Shown here one piece after another: positions 1-5,921 of a stretch of 8,825 nucleotides of DNA. The stretch comes from Spirochaeta sp. (GTDB taxonomy: Bacteria; Spirochaetota; Spirochaetia; Spirochaetales_E; Spirochaetaceae_B). A program made the translations under genes and the position numbers. Under the pieces are notes generated by a model. It made no database searches. It worked only from the letters and a program-made list of their open reading frames with translations, and was not told where the DNA came from. Positions within the stretch are counted from its first letter, which is position 1; every line of letters starts with the position of its first letter. The stretch is taken from positions 1 to 8,825 of the forward strand of contig JAUUYD010000068.1 of the NCBI GenBank assembly GCA_030590585.1, read 5' to 3'.

Positions 1-1319
1 TCTATTCCGGATAGATCAGAGAAAAACCATCCACAGGAGGTGTACATAAACTGCAGGAACTTGACACCTTCAAGCATAACCAACAGGTCTTGTACAGCTG
101 AATCATCCCTGTTATTGCCAATCATGCTTCTTGCAAAAAGAAGAGGTTTTTCGGCCCCGGTCAGAACCTGACCGAAAGCATCCAGAACATCCCGTATTTC
201 CTTTCCAGTCAGTTCTTTAATTCTATTTTTCCATAATGGTTCGGCTTCAGTTCGAAGTTTGTCAAAAGCCTTTCTTAAAGGAGTTCTCCATGACTGGTTC
301 CAGTCATCCTTTCCTCCGGTTGAACAGCCGCAGTCTCTTATCCATCGTCCTACACCGTGGACACAGCTCCAGGATGTTCCCATACCATCATCCCCGGACC
401 GAAGCTTAACTTCGATAATAGCTGGATTACCGGCAAGGTATGCCGCGTAATTGGTGAAAATAAGATCTGAATCAGGTCCGAGATGATCTATCAGGGCAGA
501 GAAGCACATGTCTCCATATGGTTCATGATGGCCGTAGATTTCACCGTCGGTGGCTATCGATACCATTTGGGTTTCAGAGTGTTTCAGAGCATCACGGAGG
601 GCCTTCTCGAAGCCCTCACGGGAACGAAGAAGGTGACCGAAGGATATCCCTGAAGCAAGTTCAGGATTGTAAAAGAATACGGCGATACGTCCTGTTGGTC
701 TATCAATATAAAAAGCTCTGTCGGATGGGGCAGGTTTATTATTCAGGGCTGTCCATTCACCGTTTCCTTCCCGTATGGAGTGGGCCTGCCAGGGGGAAAG
801 AATAACATACTTCATCCCTTCGTTGATAAGTATATCAAGAACATTTTCATTGACCGCGCATTCAGGGAGCCACATTCCGTCTGCTTTTCGTTTGAAGCGC
901 TGTAAGAAATCAGCGAGCCCCCAACGAATCTGGGTAACGGCATCTTCAGGCGTATCAAGAGGGAGAATTGTGTGGTTAAAGCTCTGGGCGACAGCGTTCC
1001 CGCAGCCCAGGCGTTCCAGACTCAAACGATCCGCGTCAATAATCCGCTGATACACATTCGGTGCCTCGGACTGCATCCAGGAGAGCAGGGTGGGGCCGAA
1101 ATTATATGAAAAATATTTATAGTTATTCAGGATGGAGAGTATGGCTCCGTTATCATCAAGTATCCGGCTGGAACTGCATGCCGCATAGCATTCAGCTGTG
1201 ATTCGGCGGTTCCAATCCGAATATGGTTCTGCCGATTTCTGATATTCAATCAGCCCTGTCCAGGGGTCTTCACGGGGAGGCTGATAAAAATGGCCGTGGA
1301 GAATTATATGTTTTTTCAT
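1..1319 (-). CDS. GH57-family glycoside hydrolase with DUF3536 domain (C-terminal part missing)
   Basis: Leftward reading frame open from the ATG at 1319 to the window edge: 439 codons with no stop. An in-frame TAA lies two codons upstream (1325-1323), so this is the only ATG start available; no good Shine-Dalgarno is seen (AAAAGG lies 14 nt away). The N-terminus carries the GH57 first motif HGHFYQPPRED (residues 8-18). The expected catalytic nucleophile is E153 in GMWLPECAV, and the expected acid/base is D258 in ATDGEIYGHH. From about residue 315 the SCVHGVGRWMRDCGC and WNQSWRTPLRKAF stretches and the terminal MYTSCGWFFSDLSGI match my memory of DUF3536. Such proteins are usually about 800 residues, so nearly half lies outside. 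By family it should hydrolyse or transfer alpha-glucan chains; the substrate is unknown. No signal peptide is visible, so it is probably cytoplasmic. It is divergent from the DUF4912/GH57 operon, which suggests shared alpha-glucan metabolism. Confidence 0.9.
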   Translation of the reverse strand, partial: MKKHIILHGHFYQPPREDPWTGLIEYQKSAEPYSDWNRRITAECYAACSSSRILDDNGAILSILNNYKYFSYNFGPTLLSWMQSEAPNVYQRIIDADRLSLERLGCGNAVAQSFNHTILPLDTPEDAVTQIRWGLADFLQRFKRKADGMWLPECAVNENVLDILINEGMKYVILSPWQAHSIREGNGEWTALNNKPAPSDRAFYIDRPTGRIAVFFYNPELASGISFGHLLRSREGFEKALRDALKHSETQMVSIATDGEIYGHHEPYGDMCFSALIDHLGPDSDLIFTNYAAYLAGNPAIIEVKLRSGDDGMGTSWSCVHGVGRWIRDCGCSTGGKDDWNQSWRTPLRKAFDKLRTEAEPLWKNRIKELTGKEIRDVLDAFGQVLTGAEKPLLFARSMIGNNRDDSAVQDLLVMLEGVKFLQFMYTSCGWFFSDLSGI

Positions 1320-1339
1320 CTGTTATCATGCTGCCTTTT

Positions 1340-1352
1340 CTGATTCAATCAG
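1340..1352. repeat. Perfect 13-bp palindrome in the divergent promoter region
   Basis: CTGATTCAATCAG reads as two 6-bp arms around one central base. It lies 21 bp upstream of the leftward GH57/DUF3536 start and 22 bp upstream of the rightward -35 box. Its size and place would suit a dimeric repressor or activator, but no regulator gene is nearby and no second copy was noticed. It is too short and lacks a T-run, so it is not a terminator. Confidence 0.4.
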
Positions 1353-1373
1353 CTGTTGTATCTTACTCGCCTA

Positions 1374-1403
1374 TTGACACTCTATCTGTAAGTTTCCTAG
1401 GAT
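1374..1403 (+). promoter_or_regulatory. Predicted sigma70-type promoter of the DUF4912-GH57 operon
   Basis: The -35 box TTGACA (1374-1379) is a perfect consensus. The -10 box TAGGAT (1398-1403) matches 4 of 6 bases, with an 18-bp spacer. Transcription would begin near 1410, giving a leader of about 43 nt before the ATG at 1453. The leader shows no riboswitch-like fold to my eye. For the leftward gene only a weak -10-like TAAGAT is visible on the other strand, without a convincing -35. Confidence 0.6.
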
Positions 1404-1452
1404 GCCTCCAGCTCGTCAATCCTGACTGTGCTTGTCGTCCTACGGAGAATCA

Positions 1453-2184
1453 ATGACAAAAGACAGGCTTCGATCCCTGAGTTACAATGAATTATCCCAT
1501 ATTGCAGATAAGGGCAATATCACTGTCCAGCAGGATATGGATAAAGAATCCCTTGTTTCTGTGATATTTGAAGCTTTGGAAGAAGAACGACTGGATCGTG
1601 AAGGTAATAATAACCTGACGATTCAGGTAGAAGCGAAGAAATACGCCGTCAGCCAGGATCAGGAATTATTTGTTGATTTTGGAGAGGATGTTGAACTTCC
1701 CGAAAGATATCATGAAACTCGTCTTGTTTTGATGCTGCGGGACCCGTCGTGGGTTTATTGCTACTGGGACATAGAAGACAGAATCCTGGATGAACTGAGT
1801 GAAAACAGTGAGTATTCGGGGCTTGTATTAAGAGTTACGGAACTGGCGGCCGCTGACTGGGGAACAGACTCATATGTTGACTGGTTTGATATCCCGATCC
1901 AGTTTGACGATCTACGCCGTTATATAAACCTGCCCAGTGAAGATGCCTTCTACGGTGCTGAAATTTACGCTCAGTTGGGCGAAAAAGAATCGATTATAAT
2001 CCGATCGAATATTGTTGAAAGCTCCCGGGACTATATTGCACCTGTTCCTGAGAAGGAAAATACTCAACGTGACAAGTTGATAGAGCTTTCCGGTTTTTCG
2101 ACGGATGTCGGTTCGTTTCCCGGAACCGGATACCCTGATAACCCCCAGCGCATCATGAGTATTACCGGGAAAGTGGAGAATTGA
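1453..2184 (+). CDS. DUF4912 domain protein with Rho-N/SAP-like N-terminus
   Basis: A 243-residue protein. The ATG at 1453 is preferred over an in-frame TTG at 1432 because GGAG sits 5 nt upstream of it (1444-1447). Residues 3-50 (LRSLSYNELSHIADK, then MDKESLVSVIFEALEEER) look like the helix-loop-helix fold of the Rho termination factor N-terminal or SAP family, often nucleic-acid or protein binding. Residues 82-185 match DUF4912: LPERYHETRLVLMLRDPSWVYCYWDI contains the conserved RDP..VY.YW core, followed by beta-rich sequence. The acidic C-terminal tail from about 190 is low in recognisable structure. There is no signal peptide or membrane segment. The biochemical function of DUF4912 is unknown to me. 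It ends 5 bp before a GH57 enzyme and probably shares its mRNA, so a role with alpha-glucan (binding or enzyme partner) is inference only. Confidence 0.85.
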   Translation: MTKDRLRSLSYNELSHIADKGNITVQQDMDKESLVSVIFEALEEERLDREGNNNLTIQVEAKKYAVSQDQELFVDFGEDVELPERYHETRLVLMLRDPSWVYCYWDIEDRILDELSENSEYSGLVLRVTELAAADWGTDSYVDWFDIPIQFDDLRRYINLPSEDAFYGAEIYAQLGEKESIIIRSNIVESSRDYIAPVPEKENTQRDKLIELSGFSTDVGSFPGTGYPDNPQRIMSITGKVEN

Positions 2185-2189
2185 TTAGC

Positions 2190-3812
2190 ATGGCAAATAA
2201 TCTGGAAAACAGCCGGGGAATGATAGCTTTGGTTCTCCATGCCCACCTTCCTTATGTGCGTCATCCTGAATATGAAAGATTTTTCGAGGAAAACTGGCTT
2301 TTTGAAGCGCTCTCAGAAACCTACCTGCCTCTGTTAAGAGTTTTCCGGGGTCTGGAGAGGGATGGTATCCCATTCCGGCTCACCTTTTCTCTATCTCCCA
2401 CATTGACTTCCATGTTCGAGGATAAGCTCCTTTGTGAACGGTATCTGAAACATCTTGACCGTTTACTTGATCTCTCTGAAAAAGAGCTGGTTCGCCTGAT
2501 TGGAGATGAGGCCGGTTTGAAAGTGGCCGGTATGTACCGGGAGCTTTACCGGAACAATCGTGAAGATTTTCTGGAATTGTATAATGGTAATATTCTGGAT
2601 GGTTTCCGGCATTTTCATAAGCTTGGTAACCTTGAAATGATTACCACAACAGCCACTCATGCTTTTTTACCCATGTATCGTGAATCTCCTGATATGATCA
2701 GAAATCAGATTCTCATAGCACTGGAAAATCACGATCGTCTTTTCAAATCTATGCCTGAGGGAATCTGGCTCCCGGAGTGCGGTTACTTCCCGGGTCTTGA
2801 AGATTACTTGAAACCCTACGGTGTCAAATATTTCTTTTCTTCCGCGCATGGGGTTCTCCATGCCGATGAGCGCCCTGTATATGGTGTCTATGCCCCTTTG
2901 CGGACTCCCAATGGAACAGCCGTTTTCGGCAGGGACCGTGCTGCATCCAATGCCATATGGTCAGCTGTTGATGGTTTCCCGGGGCATGGAGATTATCGGG
3001 ATTTTTATCGGGATATAGGTTTCGATCTTCCTGAAGAGTACATTGCACCCTATGCAATCGAAGATGGCAACAGGGTAAATACCGGCTTTAAATATCATGC
3101 CATAACCGGGGATACTGATCAAAAGGAAATTTACGATCCTGATAAAGGTATGGACAGAGCCCGAAGCGATGCCAGGGCCTTCCTGGATAACCGGATTCGT
3201 CAATGTGAAACAATTTCTGAAATAATGGACAGGCCGCCTCTGATAGTGGCTCCATTTGATGCTGAACTCTTCGGACATTGGTGGTTTGAAGGCCCTCAGT
3301 TTCTTGACGCCCTGTTCCGTGAATTTCATTCTACAGAGCATACATTGGTTCAGGTGACACCTTCAGAGTATCTGCACGTCTGGCCGCATGCCCAGGTAAC
3401 CCGTCCTGCATTTTCAAGTTGGGGTGATAAAGGGTACGGCCAGGTATGGTTGGACGGTTCCAATGATTGGATATACCGCCATACACAAAAGATTGTTGAA
3501 CGAATGGCCGAGCTGGTGGACCGGTTTCCTGATGAGAAAGGACTGAAGCTTAGAACTCTGAATCAGGCTGCCAGGGAGCTGCTTCTGTCCCAGGCATCTG
3601 ACTGGCCGTTTATCATCAAAACCGGAACAACCGCACTCTATGCGGAGCGTCGAGTGAAAAATCATATCAGTAATTTTAATAGAATTTATGAAAGCCTCTG
3701 CCGCAATACGGTGAAAACCGAGTGGCTTACCAAGCTTGAGAAACGGAATAATATTTTCAAGGATATTGACTATCGTGTGTTCCTGAAACAGGGACACGGA
3801 AAAAATGCATGA
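2190..3812 (+). CDS. GH57-family 1,4-alpha-glucan branching enzyme-like protein (DUF1957 type)
   Basis: A complete 540-residue protein. ATG 2190 is chosen over an in-frame TTG at 2181; the GGAG at 2175-2178 is 11 nt upstream of the ATG but only 2 nt before the TTG. GH57 landmarks: HAHLPYVRHPE (17-27), expected nucleophile E196 in GIWLPECGYFPG, and expected acid/base D357 in PFDAELFGHWWFEGP. The C-terminal helical domain has the conserved aromatic run SSWGDKGYGQVWLDGSNDWIYRH (409-431) and LLLSQASDWPF (464-474). Length and layout match prokaryotic GH57 branching enzymes, which cut an alpha-1,4 glucan and rejoin it by an alpha-1,6 link. Branching in this family depends on a tyrosine at the tip of a mobile loop after the nucleophile. 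I see no tyrosine between residues 235 and 268, so plain hydrolase activity is a real alternative. It is probably cytoplasmic. It follows the DUF4912 gene by 5 bp, and its 3' end overlaps the opposing STAS gene. Confidence 0.92.
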   Translation: MANNLENSRGMIALVLHAHLPYVRHPEYERFFEENWLFEALSETYLPLLRVFRGLERDGIPFRLTFSLSPTLTSMFEDKLLCERYLKHLDRLLDLSEKELVRLIGDEAGLKVAGMYRELYRNNREDFLELYNGNILDGFRHFHKLGNLEMITTTATHAFLPMYRESPDMIRNQILIALENHDRLFKSMPEGIWLPECGYFPGLEDYLKPYGVKYFFSSAHGVLHADERPVYGVYAPLRTPNGTAVFGRDRAASNAIWSAVDGFPGHGDYRDFYRDIGFDLPEEYIAPYAIEDGNRVNTGFKYHAITGDTDQKEIYDPDKGMDRARSDARAFLDNRIRQCETISEIMDRPPLIVAPFDAELFGHWWFEGPQFLDALFREFHSTEHTLVQVTPSEYLHVWPHAQVTRPAFSSWGDKGYGQVWLDGSNDWIYRHTQKIVERMAELVDRFPDEKGLKLRTLNQAARELLLSQASDWPFIIKTGTTALYAERRVKNHISNFNRIYESLCRNTVKTEWLTKLEKRNNIFKDIDYRVFLKQGHGKNA

Positions 3813-4053
3813 TTCTGCTGATTCTCAAGGGGATATTTTTCAGTTCCACTCTTGTCTTTGCTTGAATGAATCGATTTCTTATCTCTAATAGTTCTGTTAG
3901 AGAATCAAAGTCCATTGCGGTAACCTCTGACAAATCGATGTCAAGATTCTCAATGCCGGATTCCCATAAATCCTCCAGTGATGTTCTGGTTTTTATTCGC
4001 TGATCATCAGTTCGTAAATCTCCGACTAATGCGACAGTATCTTGATGTTTCAC
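3757..4053 (-). CDS. STAS-domain protein, anti-sigma-factor-antagonist-like, with altered phosphosite
   Basis: A 98-residue protein starting at GTG 4053 with a strong GGGGAG 6 nt upstream, which supports a real gene. Residues 36-52 (ENLDIDLSEVTAMDFDSL) fit the STAS pattern of a beta strand ending at D48 followed by the phosphoacceptor loop; TELLEIRNRFIQAKTRVELKNI (53-74) and RISRIMHFFRV (78-87) fit the following helix, strand and helix. Typical antagonists have DSSG at the loop; here it is D48-F-D-S51, so the serine that is normally phosphorylated is replaced by Asp50. The protein is near the usual size of about 100 residues. No kinase or phosphatase partner gene is in the window. Its last 18 codons plus stop are antisense to the end of the GH57 gene. 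It may be a constitutive partner-switch protein or another kind of STAS scaffold; the target is unknown. Confidence 0.7.
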   Translation of the reverse strand: MKHQDTVALVGDLRTDDQRIKTRTSLEDLWESGIENLDIDLSEVTAMDFDSLTELLEIRNRFIQAKTRVELKNIPLRISRIMHFFRVPVSGTHDSQYP

Positions 4054-4077
4054 TGATTTCTCCCCGCATGTTCAGTC

Positions 4078-4086
4078 TTTATATCA
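4078..4086 (-). promoter_or_regulatory. Possible extended -10 promoter for the STAS gene
   Basis: On the minus strand TGATATAAA reads as an extended -10 (TGnTATAAA), about 25 bp upstream of the GTG start, with no good -35 box at 17 bp. A second, weaker option is TTGACG (4176-4171) with TATGAT (4155-4150), but its spacer is only 15 bp. Neither is decisive. Confidence 0.35.
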
Positions 4087-4213
4087 TCGGTCTGTTTTAA
4101 ACGATTGATCGCAATTCAAGGCTGATTCACCCTGTTTCCCAAAAAAGTAATCATATGTATAGTGGTTTTCCGTCAACTTGATAACCTGAAGTCAGTTTTC
4201 TGTCTCCCATTTA

Positions 4214-4242
4214 TTGACGATGGAATTCACCGGGGCTAACAT
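4214..4242 (+). promoter_or_regulatory. mraZp: Predicted sigma70-type promoter of the mraZ/dcw operon
   Basis: The -35 box TTGACG (4214-4219, 5 of 6 bases) and the -10 box TAACAT (4237-4242, 4 of 6) are separated by an ideal 17 bp. The start point would fall near 4249, leaving a leader of about 30 nt made almost wholly of MraZ-type boxes. The rest of the 226-bp gap (4054-4213) shows only a weak -10-like TATAGT at 4158-4163 and the candidate leftward promoters. Confidence 0.65.
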
Positions 4243-4295
4243 GGGGAGAGTGGGAAAAAGTGGGAGAAAGTAGGAAAACGTGGGAATAGTTGGAA
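4242..4295 (+). promoter_or_regulatory. MraZ operator: 10-bp-phased TGGGA direct repeats overlapping the mraZ start
   Basis: Boxes: TGGGG 4242-4246, TGGGA 4251-4255, TGGGA 4261-4265, TAGGA 4271-4275, TGGGA 4281-4285, TGGAA 4291-4295. The last five are spaced exactly 10 bp apart and the first is 9 bp before the second. Known MraZ operators are TGGGN repeats with 5-bp spacers near the mraZ promoter, which this matches. The array begins at the last base of the -10 box and runs through the start codon: the 4281 box uses the TG of GTG. Bound MraZ should block promoter clearance, and would sit on one face of the helix. Degenerate units in the same phase (TGGAA 4221, CGGGG 4231) may extend the array upstream. 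Confidence 0.85.
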
Positions 4296-4735
4296 TTTGG
4301 GGACAATTTAACATCACAATCGATGACAAAGGCCGTATGTCCCTGCCCGCAAAGATTCGCGGGAAGATTCAGAACGATAAGCTTATTCTTACAAAGGGAA
4401 CTGAGAAGTGCCTCTGGCTTTACCTGCCCGAAGAGTGGGAAAGGGTATCCAGACAGCTCGTTGACGGATCTTCGGTCTTCTCACTCAATACTCAGGATGT
4501 CCTTCGCAGATTTATTGCGCCTGCAGAAGAGCTTGCCGTGGATAAGGCAGGCCGGGTGAAGCTGTCCCCCTCTTTAATGAAGTCGATGGGTCTGAGCCGG
4601 GATTGTTATCTGCTTGGTATGGGTGAACGTCTGGAAATTTGGGATGAGGCCGTCTACGACCGTTTCGAAGAGGAACACTCCGCCGAGGTAAAACAGACCT
4701 GGGAGGGTCTCGGCGGATCGGAGACGGCCTTGTGA
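4280..4735 (+). CDS. mraZ: MraZ transcriptional regulator of the dcw operon
   Basis: A 151-residue protein, the usual MraZ size, with two AbrB-like (SpoVT-type) halves. The first has DDKGRMSLPAKIR (15-27) and the second DKAGRVKLSPSLMKSMGL (88-105), giving the paired DxxxR signature (D15-R19, D88-R92). GTG 4280 is the only usual start codon before the conserved region; AGGA at 4272-4275 is 4 nt upstream. This start gives about four residues more than typical MraZ N-termini, and its first codons are themselves operator sequence. MraZ is cytoplasmic, forms ring-shaped oligomers and represses its own operon in Escherichia coli. It is the first gene of the cluster and overlaps rsmH by 4 bp (GTGA). 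Confidence 0.95.
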   Translation: MGIVGIWGQFNITIDDKGRMSLPAKIRGKIQNDKLILTKGTEKCLWLYLPEEWERVSRQLVDGSSVFSLNTQDVLRRFIAPAEELAVDKAGRVKLSPSLMKSMGLSRDCYLLGMGERLEIWDEAVYDRFEEEHSAEVKQTWEGLGGSETAL

Positions 4736-5637
4736 TTCCCACTCATGTTTCTGTTATGTCTGACGAGGTGATGAAATATCTTGTTCCGCTCCGTCCTGAT
4801 GCTCTGATTATTGATGGAACCCTGGGTGAAGGCGGACATTCACTGCGTTTTCTGGAGACCTATTCTGATTGCCGGGTTATTGGAATCGATGCTGATACTA
4901 CTATGGGGCAGAGGGCTTCCGAGAGGCTATCGAAATGGAAAGACCGTTTTGAACTGATTTCCGGCTGGACAGATGAAACCCTGGCGGAATGGGCTAATCG
5001 GTCACCGGATCTTATTTTAATGGATTTGGGTATTTCAACATATCATTATGAAAGCAGCGGCCGGGGATTTTCATTTAAAACCGATGAACCCCTTGATATG
5101 CGGCTTGAACTGGATGGAGATGGTGATGCATCAGAATTGGTGAATTCTCTGCAGGAAGAAGCCCTTGCCGATTTGATTTACAACTTTGGCGAAGAGAGGT
5201 TCAGCCGCCGCATTGCCCGCCGGATTGTTGAAGAACGTAAGAAGTCCCCTATAGTAAAGTCTTCCAGACTCGCCGAAATTGTCGCCCAGGCCATACCATC
5301 CAAATCACGGCATGGACGGATTCATGCCGCCACCAGAACTTTTCAGGCATTACGTATAGCAGTTAATGGCGAACTGGATAGGTTGAGCCGCCTGCTGGAT
5401 ATAGCTCCCGGCCTTCTGGCATCTGGCGGTCGGCTTGGAATTATCAGTTTTCACTCTCTTGAGGACCGTTTGGTAAAAAGGGCCTTCCGTCAACTTGATG
5501 TACGTTTCGGCGGTACGTACAACGTTCTTACGAGAAAACCTCTGGTACCGACTGACAGCGAGCGCCGTTCAAATCCTCCATCACGCAGTGCAAAATTCCG
5601 GGTAATTGAAAATCCGCCTGTTGAGACTGAATCATGA
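4732..5637 (+). CDS. rsmH: 16S rRNA (cytosine(1402)-N(4))-methyltransferase RsmH
   Basis: A 301-residue SAM-dependent methyltransferase that modifies C1402 in the ribosomal P site. SAM-binding motif DGTLGEGGHS (28-37), GIDAD (51-55) and the LMDLGIS catalytic-loop region (96-102). Family signatures follow in order: RGFSF (111-115), PLDMR (120-124), GEERFSRRIARRI (153-165), HAATRTFQALRIAVNGEL (198-215), GGRLGIISFHSLEDRLVKRAFR (232-253) and the C-terminal NPPSRSAKFRV (281-291). Length is normal. The GTG start at 4732 overlaps the mraZ stop by 4 bp; GGAG at 4720-4723 lies 8 nt upstream. The stretch after DLGIS (TYHYESSG) departs from the commoner SSPQLD wording, while the flanking motifs are intact. 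Confidence 0.97.
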   Translation: MIPTHVSVMSDEVMKYLVPLRPDALIIDGTLGEGGHSLRFLETYSDCRVIGIDADTTMGQRASERLSKWKDRFELISGWTDETLAEWANRSPDLILMDLGISTYHYESSGRGFSFKTDEPLDMRLELDGDGDASELVNSLQEEALADLIYNFGEERFSRRIARRIVEERKKSPIVKSSRLAEIVAQAIPSKSRHGRIHAATRTFQALRIAVNGELDRLSRLLDIAPGLLASGGRLGIISFHSLEDRLVKRAFRQLDVRFGGTYNVLTRKPLVPTDSERRSNPPSRSAKFRVIENPPVETES

Positions 5638-5921
5638 GACGAATACTTATGTCGATTGCATTGGTCAGTGTTCCTCTGCTTATGATGCTTCAGGTGCTGC
5701 AGGGGTATAGATATGCGGCAGCTGTTGAAGAAATGGAAGTTTCGGAAAGTACTCAGTTGGACAGACTGGAAGAAAATAAGCGAATTCTTGCCGGAATTGC
5801 TGTTTATAATGCTCCTGCAAGAATTTATCAGGTATCGGAAGATTCTCTGAATCTGTCCGAGGCCGATCCGGACAATATTCTGCTGGTAAGATTTCCAGAA
5901 GATACCGGAGGGCAGAAATGA
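5634..5921 (+). CDS. ftsL: FtsL-like bitopic cell division protein
   Basis: A 95-residue protein with a short cytoplasmic start (MRR), one hydrophobic segment (about 4-24, ILMSIALVSVPLLMMLQVLQG) and an outside domain. Residues 30-58 (AVEEMEVSESTQLDRLEENKRILAGIAVY) could form the short coiled coil typical of FtsL/DivIC, followed by NAPARIYQVSEDSLNLSEADP, which resembles the FtsL end motif in which a helix is followed by a residue patch before a beta strand (ILLVRF). FtsL forms the FtsQ-FtsB-FtsL complex that activates FtsW/FtsI at the septum. Sequence conservation in this family is poor, so the call leans on topology, size and its place straight after rsmH. It overlaps rsmH by ATGA and has only a weak ribosome site of its own, so translation is probably coupled. 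Confidence 0.72.
   Translation: MRRILMSIALVSVPLLMMLQVLQGYRYAAAVEEMEVSESTQLDRLEENKRILAGIAVYNAPARIYQVSEDSLNLSEADPDNILLVRFPEDTGGQK

Noticed and set aside
259..1050. Rightward open frames of 63-95 codons at 259-450, 518-805 and 775-1050
   Set aside because: They lie antisense to the GH57/DUF3536 gene, whose frame is open throughout and carries clear family motifs; the rightward frames show no domain or ribosome site.
1223..1456. A 77-codon rightward frame spanning the divergent promoter region
   Set aside because: It overlaps the start of the leftward GH57 gene and the predicted promoter; it has no recognisable domain and no good ribosome site.
4242..4295. Reading the TGGGA repeats as a small tandem repeat or CRISPR-like array
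   Set aside because: The units are only 10 bp with variable spacers and sit exactly on the mraZ promoter and start, so an MraZ operator explains them.
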